From Polyangiaceae bacterium (GTDB lineage: Bacteria > Myxococcota_A > Polyangia > Polyangiales > Polyangiaceae): a DNA stretch of 8,412 bases. The notes under the pieces are model-generated. The model saw only the letters and a program-made list of their open reading frames with translations, made no database searches and was not told the DNA's origin. The stretch is from positions 1-8,412 of the forward strand of contig JAKVCH010000112.1 in assembly GCA_022447485.1 (NCBI GenBank), written 5' to 3'. This document shows positions 1-7,392 of this stretch, in pieces; the first letter of the stretch is position 1, and each line of letters begins with the position of its first letter. The position numbers and the translations under genes were made by a program.

Positions 1-1
1 C

Positions 2-3000
2 GCGCTTGCGGGTGTAGCCACGTACATGCAAATGCCGAGAGCCGAAGATCCAGGCTTTACGGTTCGCACCGCGGTGGTTGTGACCCACTTTCCGGGCGCG
101 AGCGCCGAGCGAGTCGAGCAACTCGTCACCGACAAGCTCGAGAAGCGAATTCAAGAGATGCCCGAACTCAAGCATGTGCGCAGCACAAGCAAGACGGGTA
201 TTTCCATCATTGAAGTCGAGGTCGAGGCGAAGTTTCGCAAGGAAAAGATTCGACCGGTTTGGGATAAGCTACGACGCAAAGTCACCGACGCAACGGCAGA
301 GCTGCCGGATGGCGTCGTGGGGCCTTTTGTGAATGATGAATTCGGTGATGTATTTGGAATCGTGATTGGCCTCACAGGAGACGGATATAATTACGCAGAA
401 CTAAAAGATATTGCGGACGACGTGCGAGATAGTCTCCTAGAATTACCGCAGACGGCTAAAATACAAATCTTTGGTTCTCAAGAAGAACGAGTCTTCGTGG
501 AGTTCCGCCTGGAACGCCTCGCCGAACTCGGTCTCTCGCCCGGCCAGCTCCGCCAGCTGATGATGACTCAGAATATCGTCGCCAGTGGCGGTTCTGTGGA
601 ACTTCATGGCAAACGATTTGTCCTCGAACCTTCGGGGAACTTTGAATCAGTCGAAGATATCGAGAACACTCTCGTTCGACTGCCCGAAACCAAAGAAACC
701 CTGCGCCTCGGCGACATCGCCACCGTATCGCGCGGTTACGTGGACCCCCCGACGAGCTTTTTCCATCAAAGTGGCACTCCGGGAATTTCCTTGGCGATTT
801 CGATGAAAGAAGGCGGCAATATTCTAAGCCACGGCGATCTCGTCATGGAGCGGATTCGTCTCTTGGAGGAGTACTATCCTTGGGGCGTTCAATTCGAGAT
901 TGTCAATTTTCAACCCGAAGACGTCAGCAACACGATCAAAGGCTTCACCTCCAGCTTGCTACAATCTGTCATCGTGGTCCTTCTGTCGATGCTGCTCTTC
1001 TTGGGGCTCCGTACCGGATTAGTCGTGGCTTCTCTGATACCTACGGCCATTGCGGCCACGATGGTTTGTATGAGTCTCCTCGGAATGGGTCTCGATAAGG
1101 TCAGTTTAGCTGCTCTGGTGATCGCTCTGGGCTTACTTGTAGATAACGCCGTCGTCATGTCCGAGGCCACACTCGTGCGGATGGAGCAAGGGATTGCTCC
1201 AGTCAAAGCGGCAATCGACAGTGCGACGGAACTCAAAGCACCACTCTTTATCAGCTCCTTAACAACAATCGCTGCGTTCATGCCTCTCCCTCTGGCGGCC
1301 AACGACATGGGAGAGTTTTTAGGACCCCTAGGGATTATTCTTGCGATTACGTTGATTGCCTCTTGGCTCCTGAGCATTACGGCAATTCCGTGGCTGTGCT
1401 CTCTCTTCTTGAAGGTAAAAAAGAGCGAAGCGGACGCCCCTGTAGATGAAGATGCCGTCTACAACTCGCGCTTTTATCGAATCTATCGTGGGATCTTGCT
1501 CAGGGTCTTACGTTTTCCTGTGCTCACGGTGACCGGGGTAGCCCTGCTCTTTGGCTCATCCCTCTATACCCTCGGCAAAGTGCCGAAAGTCTATATGTCG
1601 GAATCCAATCTGCCGTCCTTCACGGTAGAGCTCGCCGGCGTCCAGGGACAAGATATTCTCTACACCCAAAAGATGACCCAAGAAATCGAGCAGTGGCTCG
1701 AGGATACCTATCTCGTCACCGAAGAAGAAGCTGCCGAGGGGAAAGAGGGCATCATCAAATGGGCCTCCTACATTGGCAACGGCGGGCCCCGATTCTACCT
1801 CTCTTTTCAGCCGGAAGACCCCAGCCCTGAGTACGCAATCATTATTCCGACAGCTACCTCGGGGTCCGAGGCCAAGCGTTTGATACCGGAAATCCGCAAC
1901 TACATCACCGCCAACTATCCGGATATTAACCCAATCGTCAAACTTCGCTCATCGGGCGGTGGCGCGCCAGCGCCCCTTGGCTACGAAATCATGGGCCCCG
2001 ACACAGAGATGATTTTTTCGATTGTCGAAGAGTTAAAAAGCAAACTCGGCGCTATTCCTGGCGTGGTCAATATTCGAGATGATTGGGGCGAGAAAAATGC
2101 CAAGGTCATTGTTGATATCGACGATAACCGCCTCAAACGTGCCGGTCTCACGAATCAAGATGTCGCGACTTCGCTGACGGCCGCCTTCGATGGTTTTGAG
2201 GTAACGGAGTACCGCGAGGACGATAAGGTCATCCCGACTCTAATTCGCGCCAAGGGGATTTCAGAAGATGGCCAGCGCCGCGTCGGTGCCATGACGGTCT
2301 TCTCAGAGCAATCAGGTATCAGCGTTCCCCTCGGGCAGGTGGCCCAACTCGCTGCTCATTATGAACCACCCCTGATTCGACGAAAAGATAAGGTTCGTAA
2401 GGTCGAAGTCCGAGCGAATATTACCGAAGCAATCACGGCAAACGCTGCGAATGTGCAAATCATGCCCTGGCTAGAAGAAGAGGCAAAGACCTGGCCTCCG
2501 GGCTTTAAATTTCATGTAACCGGCGATGCGGAATCTTCAGCAGAATCGAATGGAGCTATTGGCGAAAAACTCCCCGCTGCCGGTTTTTTGATTATTATGC
2601 TCTTGGTTCTTCAATTCAATTCGATACGCCAAAGCGCCATCGTCTTATTGACGATCCCCCTATCGATCATTGGGGTCGCCTACGGCCTACTCTTCACCAA
2701 TTCCTACTTTGGCTTCATGGCGTTCCTGGGAGTACTGTCCTTGGCCGGAGTTGTAATTAATAACGCTATTGTTCTTATCGATCGCATAAAAATCGAACTC
2801 CAAGAGGGAGCGACGCCCCAGGATGCGATCATTCAGAGCGCGCAAAAGCGACTTCGACCGATTCTACTGACCACAGGCTCGACAGTCTTAGGACTTCTGC
2901 CTCTGTGGTTTGGGGATGATCCCATGTGGGTGCCTATGGCGATTAGCCTGATCTTCGGCCTACTCTTTGCGACGGTATTGACCTTAGGCTTCGTACCCGT

Positions 3001-3052
3001 TCTCTATGCGATTTTTTATCGTGTCTCTTTCAAGAAGTTAAAGACGGCGTAA
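2..3052 (+). CDS. RND-family efflux permease, 5' end cut by window edge
   Basis: Inner-membrane proton-driven pump subunit of the resistance-nodulation-division superfamily, which normally works with a periplasmic adaptor and an outer-membrane channel. The frame is open from base 2 and reads through the ATG at 26. The residues before that ATG look like the end of TM1, so 26 is an internal Met and the true start lies upstream; about 1016 codons are visible. Early residues match the RND N-terminus (PRAEDPGFTVRTAVV). Two periplasmic porter/docking regions (about 60-925 and 1580-2560) alternate with two hydrophobic clusters (about 956-1411 and 2570-3025), with TM7 near 1514-1573. The TM4 motif reads LLVDNAVV (Asp codon 1142-1144), with one Asp where AcrB has two. 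The TM10 motif reads VVINNAIVLID (2750-2782), without the AcrB lysine. No adaptor or channel gene is visible, so the substrate cannot be predicted. Family assignment is firm. Confidence 0.95.
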   Translation, partial: ALAGVATYMQMPRAEDPGFTVRTAVVVTHFPGASAERVEQLVTDKLEKRIQEMPELKHVRSTSKTGISIIEVEVEAKFRKEKIRPVWDKLRRKVTDATAELPDGVVGPFVNDEFGDVFGIVIGLTGDGYNYAELKDIADDVRDSLLELPQTAKIQIFGSQEERVFVEFRLERLAELGLSPGQLRQLMMTQNIVASGGSVELHGKRFVLEPSGNFESVEDIENTLVRLPETKETLRLGDIATVSRGYVDPPTSFFHQSGTPGISLAISMKEGGNILSHGDLVMERIRLLEEYYPWGVQFEIVNFQPEDVSNTIKGFTSSLLQSVIVVLLSMLLFLGLRTGLVVASLIPTAIAATMVCMSLLGMGLDKVSLAALVIALGLLVDNAVVMSEATLVRMEQGIAPVKAAIDSATELKAPLFISSLTTIAAFMPLPLAANDMGEFLGPLGIILAITLIASWLLSITAIPWLCSLFLKVKKSEADAPVDEDAVYNSRFYRIYRGILLRVLRFPVLTVTGVALLFGSSLYTLGKVPKVYMSESNLPSFTVELAGVQGQDILYTQKMTQEIEQWLEDTYLVTEEEAAEGKEGIIKWASYIGNGGPRFYLSFQPEDPSPEYAIIIPTATSGSEAKRLIPEIRNYITANYPDINPIVKLRSSGGGAPAPLGYEIMGPDTEMIFSIVEELKSKLGAIPGVVNIRDDWGEKNAKVIVDIDDNRLKRAGLTNQDVATSLTAAFDGFEVTEYREDDKVIPTLIRAKGISEDGQRRVGAMTVFSEQSGISVPLGQVAQLAAHYEPPLIRRKDKVRKVEVRANITEAITANAANVQIMPWLEEEAKTWPPGFKFHVTGDAESSAESNGAIGEKLPAAGFLIIMLLVLQFNSIRQSAIVLLTIPLSIIGVAYGLLFTNSYFGFMAFLGVLSLAGVVINNAIVLIDRIKIELQEGATPQDAIIQSAQKRLRPILLTTGSTVLGLLPLWFGDDPMWVPMAISLIFGLLFATVLTLGFVPVLYAIFYRVSFKKLKTA

Positions 3053-3074
3053 CTCGCGGGCATCCTCCCTAGAC

Positions 3075-3118
3075 TATGAAAAGCCCTGGTCTGGAAGACG
3101 AGGGCTTTTCATATTTTG
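3075..3118 (+). terminator. Intrinsic terminator after the RND gene
   Basis: A perfect 13-bp stem pairs 3075-3087 with 3101-3113. The 13-base loop can itself form a 4-bp stem (3089-3092 with 3096-3099). A short T-rich stretch (TATTTT, around 3112-3117) follows on the + strand. The hairpin lies 22 bases after the RND stop, between two convergent genes, so it could also stop transcription of the minus-strand peptidase gene, although the minus-strand side has no good T run. Confidence 0.75.
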
Positions 3119-3170
3119 AAAGAAGAAACGGGCCAACCTCTCCATTCGTGGCAACTTGAAATCAAGAGAG

Positions 3171-3860
3171 TCAATCACTCCTGCCCATGCCATTGGCTCT
3201 CAACACGAAATAGAGCAACTGAAGAATTGCTGAGACCGCGCTGGCTACATAGGTCATTGCCGCAGCGTCAAGAACGGCTTTTGCCCCCGGAGCTTCATCC
3301 GCTGCAATCATCCCGGTTTCTTGGAGGGCAATGACCGCTCGCTTGGACGCATCAAATTCAACCGGCAAGGTGATCAACGTAAAGAGAACAAACGCTGAAA
3401 AGGCGATAATGCCAAGCCACAGCAGCCCCGTGGACTGGATAAAGAAGCCCAGACTCGCGATCACCATGCCTAAATTGGAGCCAATCATTGCTGGCTTCAC
3501 GATTGCCGAGCGCCACTTGAGTGGGCCATAGGCTTGGGCATGCTGAATCGCGTGGCCTGCCTCGTGGGCAGCTACGCCCAAAGCAGCGAGGGACCGCCCT
3601 CGGTACACATCTGGAGACAGCCGCAAACGTTTCGCGCGGGGATCGTAGTGGTCAGAGAGAAAGCCGGGGGTCTCTTCTACGAGAACTCCAGCGACTCCCC
3701 GTTGTCGAATTAGTTCCCGGGCAGCCTCCGCTCCAGTCCAACCACGACGACTGGGGACTTGCGCGTACTTTTTAAAGGTGCTTTTCGTCTTGGAACTTGC
3801 CCAAAAACTCAGCAACATGCCCGGAATCAAAAAAATCAAATAGACTGGATCGAAGTACAT
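3171..3860 (-). CDS. Membrane zinc metallopeptidase, YugP-like (PF04298-type)
   Basis: Predicted membrane-bound zinc peptidase of 229 residues, the usual size for the family that includes Bacillus YugP. The start MYFDPVYLIFLIPGMLLSFW is a family-typical first membrane segment. It is followed by a KSTFKKY stretch and a TGAEAAREL helix. The catalytic HEAGH (HExxH) is at residues 99-103 (3552-3566), within the characteristic GVAAHEAGHAIQHAQ context. The LPVEFDAS motif near residues 165-172 probably supplies the third zinc ligand, Glu168. Two or three further hydrophobic segments lie at about 122-168 and 203-222. Its physiological substrate is not established from sequence. The ATG at 3860 is only two bases from the chosen start of the divergent lipoprotein gene, and no Shine-Dalgarno sequence precedes it. 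Family assignment is strong; the biological role is unknown. Confidence 0.93.
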   Translation of the reverse strand: MYFDPVYLIFLIPGMLLSFWASSKTKSTFKKYAQVPSRRGWTGAEAARELIRQRGVAGVLVEETPGFLSDHYDPRAKRLRLSPDVYRGRSLAALGVAAHEAGHAIQHAQAYGPLKWRSAIVKPAMIGSNLGMVIASLGFFIQSTGLLWLGIIAFSAFVLFTLITLPVEFDASKRAVIALQETGMIAADEAPGAKAVLDAAAMTYVASAVSAILQLLYFVLRANGMGRSD

Positions 3861-3862
3861 CT

Positions 3863-4951
3863 ATGAGAAAATCTAAGCACTCTTTGGCAATGGGCAAGTC
3901 AGGACGAACAAAGACAAGGGCCCGTCTTTATTCCAATTTTTTCCTTCTCCCCTTTCTTTTTTTCAGCGCCTGCCAAAAAGAGCTACCCGAAGCCCAAACC
4001 CAACCGAGGAAGGAAGATAGCGCTCAGCCTCAAGCGCCCACTGGAAAAGCTAAAAACGCTTCACCCGCTCAAGCGAGAGCGGAAAACACGCCCAGCTCAC
4101 TAGCTCAACCGGGTCAGAAAAATAAAAAAGCAAGACAAACAGGGGCCACTCCTCTCACCCACAGCTGCGCCCAGCTCTCCTGTGAGCAATTTCCAGATGC
4201 CCACGAAGCCCTCGACTATTTAGCCGCGGAGGACCGACCAATTGTGATTGGTTTTGGAGAAGCTCATGGGCGCCGAGGTCAGAAAAGTGTCTCAACGGTT
4301 CAACGATTTACGAAAGAGATTCTCCCCCTTTTCCAGGGCCACGCTTCTTCCCTGACCCTCGAACTGCTGATGCCTCCCCAAGGGGGCTGTGCTCCAGCAA
4401 AAGAAAGAGCCCAAGCCACGAGTCAAAAAATCACCCAGGGCCAGAAAGAAACAAATCAAAATGAATACGTTGCCCTGGGGCATGCCGCTCTCGACCACGG
4501 CATCACTCCCGATATTCTTCGCGTGAGTTGCGCGGAGCTCTCTGCGGCCACTGAAAGCGAAGCTCCAGTGGCAAGCATGATGGCCCTCGTTGCTTCGCAG
4601 ACAGCAAAGGCCCTGAGACTCGAGTTGGAGAAAAACCGAACGCAGAATTCACCCTCGTCCGAAACCCAGGCATCTACATCACTGGTTCTCGCCTACGGTG
4701 GTGCGCTTCACAACGATCCCCAGCCGAGCCCAGAAAAACGAACCTGGAGTTACGGGCCAGAGATGAAAGAAGCCACGGGCAATCGTTTTACTGCAATCGA
4801 TCTACTGGTTGCGGATCAAATGCTCGACACTCCAACCTGGCAAGCCATGCCATGGTACGACTCCGCTTTAGCAGCCCGCCAACAATTCACGCGTGGTCAG
4901 GTTGCGCTGATTCGATTGGGTGAAAAAAGTTGGACGATTCTCTGGCTCTAG
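3863..4951 (+). CDS. Lipoprotein with TIKI/TraB/ChaN/EreA-like GX2H domain
   Basis: Predicted 362-residue lipoprotein. A basic n-region leads to a hydrophobic stretch (NFFLLPFLFF) and a lipobox-like FSAC, with the lipidated Cys at residue 37. A linker of about 70 residues rich in Gln, Pro, Ala and Lys follows, then a globular domain from about residue 100. That domain holds two GX2H motifs, GEAH (4256-4267, in the context IGFGEAHG) and GALH (4700-4711, in YGGALHND), and a conserved-looking Glu in SLTLELL. This pattern is known for the TIKI/TraB/ChaN/erythromycin-esterase superfamily, whose members include metal-dependent proteases, haem-binding ChaN and esterases; which activity applies here cannot be decided. 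Cys at residues 102 and 107 could form a disulfide. An in-frame ATG at 3890 gives a more ordinary 27-residue signal peptide and is a real alternative. The next in-frame ATG upstream, at 3797, lies inside the opposite gene and is less likely. Confidence 0.8.
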   Translation: MRKSKHSLAMGKSGRTKTRARLYSNFFLLPFLFFSACQKELPEAQTQPRKEDSAQPQAPTGKAKNASPAQARAENTPSSLAQPGQKNKKARQTGATPLTHSCAQLSCEQFPDAHEALDYLAAEDRPIVIGFGEAHGRRGQKSVSTVQRFTKEILPLFQGHASSLTLELLMPPQGGCAPAKERAQATSQKITQGQKETNQNEYVALGHAALDHGITPDILRVSCAELSAATESEAPVASMMALVASQTAKALRLELEKNRTQNSPSSETQASTSLVLAYGGALHNDPQPSPEKRTWSYGPEMKEATGNRFTAIDLLVADQMLDTPTWQAMPWYDSALAARQQFTRGQVALIRLGEKSWTILWL

Positions 4952-4965
4952 GCCGGAGGTCGCAC

Positions 4966-5193
4966 TCAAATGAACCGACCAAGAAATTGCAAGCCCAACA
5001 ACAAAATCAGCGAAGAGAGATCAAACCCGCCGATCGGTGGAATTACCCGTCGCAACGGGGCGAGAACGGGCTCCACAGCCTTCTTGAGGATTTGTACGAT
5101 AGGGTGGTGCGATCCTGGCGCGACCCAAGTGGACAAAATATACGCAAGGACAACGAACTGATAGATTTCTAGGGCTTGTCGTAAGATCCACAC
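4966..5193 (-). CDS. yggT: YggT family membrane protein (single repeat)
   Basis: Small integral membrane protein of 75 residues. The first membrane segment is at residues 6-24 (ALEIYQFVVLAYILSTWV). A short amphipathic region with VEPVLAPLRRVIPPIGGFDLS (about 40-60) is the family signature, and a second membrane segment runs from about 60 to 75. E. coli YggT has two such repeats; this is the short one-repeat form seen in many other bacteria and plastids. The function is poorly defined, though the family is linked to cell division and osmotic or ion tolerance in some organisms. The start is GTG at 5193: an in-frame TAG at 5203-5205 leaves no upstream alternative. The gene converges on the lipoprotein gene with 14 bases between the stops and no evident terminator there, and it diverges from aat. 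Confidence 0.9.
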   Translation of the reverse strand: MWILRQALEIYQFVVLAYILSTWVAPGSHHPIVQILKKAVEPVLAPLRRVIPPIGGFDLSSLILLLGLQFLGRFI

Positions 5194-5211
5194 AGCATCA
5201 TACTAAGAACG

Positions 5212-5238
5212 ATTTTGACGCTGTCTACCCATCAAAAT
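5212..5238. promoter_or_regulatory. Inverted repeat in the divergent yggT/aat promoter region
   Basis: The 65-bp gap between the divergent yggT and aat starts contains ATTTTGA (5212-5218) and its exact reverse complement TCAAAAT (5232-5238). The half-site centres are 20 bp apart, close to two helical turns. The left arm overlaps a TTGACG that resembles a -35 box (5215-5220), but no good -10 box lies at the right distance. It may be a dimeric regulator site; chance cannot be excluded with 7-base AT-rich arms. Confidence 0.25.
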
Positions 5239-5258
5239 GCCGTCTCCAAGCCGATTGC

Positions 5259-5996
5259 ATGCCTTTTCCTTTCGCCGACCCGATCTTCCTGGACCCGCAG
5301 GTCAACCTCGAGTTCCCCGATCCGCGCGATTTTGATGATGACGGTCTGATTGCTGGTGGTGGTGATCTCAGTCCGCAACGGCTCCTCAAAGCTTATCGCC
5401 AGGGTATTTTCCCCTGGTACTCCGAGGAGCCAATTCTGTGGTGGTCGCCTAACCCTCGGGCCATTCTCAACCTCGACTCACTCCATATCTCGCGCAGTCT
5501 AAAACGCCGCCTCAGAAACAACTCTTTTCGGGTCAGCGTGAACCAAGCCCCAGAAAGAGTCATGGACGGCTGCGCCCAGCGTCCAGAGGGAACGTGGCTC
5601 ACCCCAGAGATGAAAAGCTCTTACCTCGAACTCTTTCGACGGGGTCATTTGATGAGCTACGAAGTCTGGCGAGACGAGGACCTTGTCGGTGGACTCTACG
5701 GGGTCTTAGTTGGCCGAGTATTTGCTGCCGAGAGCAAGTTTCATCGGGCGACAGATGCCTCGAAAGTCGCCTTGGTGTGCGCCCTCACCCAGCTCTCTAT
5801 GGCAGGATTGGAAATTTTTGACGTCCAATTCCAAACAGAACACTTAGCGAGCCTCGGTGTCTTCGAAATCCCTCGAAATGTCTATGTAGAACGGGTCCAG
5901 GCGAGCTCCGAGCGCCCTCTCGATTGGGGTCCCGTTCCCGAGCAATACGCCCTCTCCTGCACTGACCTACTCCCCTGGGTGCGCACAACTCTCTAG
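5259..5996 (+). CDS. aat: Leucyl/phenylalanyl-tRNA--protein transferase
   Basis: Cytosolic enzyme that transfers Leu or Phe from aminoacyl-tRNA to N-terminal Arg or Lys of proteins, marking them for ClpS/ClpAP degradation (bacterial N-degron pathway). At 245 residues it is of normal length. Visible family motifs are the N-terminal DGLIAGGGDLSPQRLLKAYRQGIFPWY (residues 28-54, in two blocks), ILWWSPNPR (59-67), GTWLTPEM (111-118), LVGGLYGV (142-149), DASKVAL (166-172) and the active-site DVQ (188-190), followed by HLASLG. The residues corresponding to E. coli Glu156, Asp186 and Gln188 appear kept as Glu158, Asp188 and Gln190. The usual GESMF stretch reads AESKF here (5727-5741), an unusual change beside the catalytic Glu. 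No Shine-Dalgarno sequence is seen. The kinase gene follows after 75 bases on the same strand, so co-transcription is possible. No clpS or clpA is visible. Confidence 0.96.
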   Translation: MPFPFADPIFLDPQVNLEFPDPRDFDDDGLIAGGGDLSPQRLLKAYRQGIFPWYSEEPILWWSPNPRAILNLDSLHISRSLKRRLRNNSFRVSVNQAPERVMDGCAQRPEGTWLTPEMKSSYLELFRRGHLMSYEVWRDEDLVGGLYGVLVGRVFAAESKFHRATDASKVALVCALTQLSMAGLEIFDVQFQTEHLASLGVFEIPRNVYVERVQASSERPLDWGPVPEQYALSCTDLLPWVRTTL

Positions 5997-6071
5997 CGCA
6001 TCAAGCTCCCCGCGAGTTCAAGATCGGACCGATAGCGACGGCCCCCCGATTCGTGATACCGTGGATGCATC

Positions 6072-7391
6072 ATGGCGAGTCAACAGGAGGGGAAACCTCA
6101 GCCCGTTTATATTATCGAACGCATTCCAGCCGGCGGCGCAAATGGTGTGAGCGATGCAGAAGCAAAGTCCGAGGGGATTCCCACCCCCCCCGGTCTACGA
6201 GTCTTCGCAGAATTAGGCCGCGGGGGCATGGGTCGTATTCATCCGGCTACCGATCGAAATCTTCTCCGCCATGTCGCCCTGAAGCGTCTTGATAAAGAAC
6301 TAGCAAAAGAGCCCTTCTATCGCGGGGGCTTCATTGGCGAGGCTCAAATCACGGGACAATTAGAGCATCCTAATATCGTTCCCGTGCATGAATTAGCTAT
6401 TTCAGATGACGGGGTGCCTTACTTCACGATGAAATTAGTTCGCGGCAGCGACCTCCACCGTTGGCTGAGCTCGTCGAAACGCCGTCGCGGAACGACAGAA
6501 CGCCTTCAAGAAGGGCTAGAGGTCTTCCTCAAGGTTTGCGATGCACTTGCCTACGCCCATCATCGAGGGGTCATCCACCGAGACATCAAACCAGAAAATA
6601 TTATGGTCGCCGACTTCGGTCAGGTCTACATGATGGATTGGGGGCTCGCTCGACTGATCGGAAAAGACAGTGGTTGCGCGGCTCTTGATGCTCCTGGTGC
6701 TGTCGGGACGTCGGCCTACATGGCGCCAGAGCAGGCCAAGGGCAACCCGATAGAGTTAGACGAACGCGCCGACGTCTTTGGCATGGGAGCGATTCTCTAT
6801 GAGATCATCAGTGGCCATACACCCTACGGTGATACCTACGACGCAGATGAAGCCCTGCGCCGCGCCGCTCAGGCCGAAATCATCCCCATTGATATGGCTT
6901 GCGAGGGTATCGGCGTATCGAGACGAATCCGCCGCATTGTCGAAAAAGCCGTCGCCCCCAAACGTGAGGATCGCTATCAATCGATTCTTGAGTTACAAAA
7001 CGATGTTCGCGCTTTCTTGCGGGGCGGGCTTCACCTACCACGCCAACTCTTTCAGCCGAGCGAGCTCATCATCCGTGAAGGCGCAGTCGGTACGGAAGCC
7101 TACATGATTGTCAGTGGTCGAGTTCGAGCATTTCGAAGAGTTGAAAGCGGCGAAGAAACACTCGCCGAAATGGCCCCAGGTGATGTATTTGGTGAGATGG
7201 CCCTGCTCTTGGAAGAACCCCGAGCCGCATCGGTAGAAGCCATCGAACCGACCACAGTATTAGTTCTCGATAAGAAAACGATGGAGGATGGTCTTGGCAC
7301 CGATGGCTGGACTGGCGCTTTAGTCCGTGCCCTCGCAGGAAGATTCCGCAACCTCGAACAGAAAGTCCGCGAGAGCGGCATTAAGCGCTAA
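6072..7391 (+). CDS. Hanks-type Ser/Thr protein kinase with C-terminal cyclic-nucleotide-binding domain
   Basis: A 439-residue protein with no membrane segment, so probably cytosolic. After a 40-residue leader comes a protein kinase domain (about 43-315). It has a Gly-rich loop GRGGMGRI (49-56), VALK with the ATP-binding Lys71, a likely helix-C Glu90, catalytic HRDIKPEN (169-176), the metal-binding DWG (189-191, Trp in place of the usual Phe), GTSAYMAPEQ (212-221) and DERADVFGMGAILYE (230-244). The active-site residues are intact, so it should be active. The second domain (about 325-432) is a CRP/PKA-type cyclic-nucleotide fold with GRVRAFRR and the phosphate-binding cassette FGEMALLLEEPRAASV (373-388). 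It keeps Glu375 for ribose and Arg384 (codon 7221-7223) for the phosphate. Ala after that Arg resembles cAMP sites of PKA more than cGMP sites of PKG. No DNA-binding helix-turn-helix is evident. A small lipoprotein gene starts one base after the stop. Confidence 0.94.
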   Translation: MASQQEGKPQPVYIIERIPAGGANGVSDAEAKSEGIPTPPGLRVFAELGRGGMGRIHPATDRNLLRHVALKRLDKELAKEPFYRGGFIGEAQITGQLEHPNIVPVHELAISDDGVPYFTMKLVRGSDLHRWLSSSKRRRGTTERLQEGLEVFLKVCDALAYAHHRGVIHRDIKPENIMVADFGQVYMMDWGLARLIGKDSGCAALDAPGAVGTSAYMAPEQAKGNPIELDERADVFGMGAILYEIISGHTPYGDTYDADEALRRAAQAEIIPIDMACEGIGVSRRIRRIVEKAVAPKREDRYQSILELQNDVRAFLRGGLHLPRQLFQPSELIIREGAVGTEAYMIVSGRVRAFRRVESGEETLAEMAPGDVFGEMALLLEEPRAASVEAIEPTTVLVLDKKTMEDGLGTDGWTGALVRALAGRFRNLEQKVRESGIKR

Positions 7392-7392
7392 T

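Noticed and set aside
910..1377. A 155-codon minus-strand open frame inside the RND gene
   Set aside because: It lies wholly under the transmembrane part of a well-recognised RND frame. Its translation is rich in Arg, Ser and Thr with no family resemblance, as expected for the antisense of a hydrophobic coding stretch.
3331..3775. Plus-strand open frames across the zinc peptidase region
   Set aside because: The minus strand encodes the HEAGH peptidase over this whole stretch; the plus frames are its shadows.
4930..5172. Plus-strand open frames opposite yggT
   Set aside because: The minus strand here encodes a clear YggT signature; the plus-strand translations are low-complexity, without motifs, and overlap the lipoprotein stop.
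5215..5243. A sigma70-type promoter for aat starting at TTGACG
   Set aside because: At a 17-bp spacing the -10 position reads TGCCGT, which is not promoter-like. The better AT-rich hexamer is only about 12 bp away, so I do not call a promoter.
6023..6033. Palindrome ATCGG-A-CCGAT between aat and the kinase gene
   Set aside because: Five-base arms with a one-base centre are expected by chance, cannot fold into a stable hairpin, and have no T run, so it is not called as an operator or terminator.
7100..7381. A 93-codon minus-strand open frame opposite the cyclic-nucleotide domain
   Set aside because: It is antisense to a strongly conserved domain, its composition is biased to Ser, Arg and Pro, and no motif is visible.
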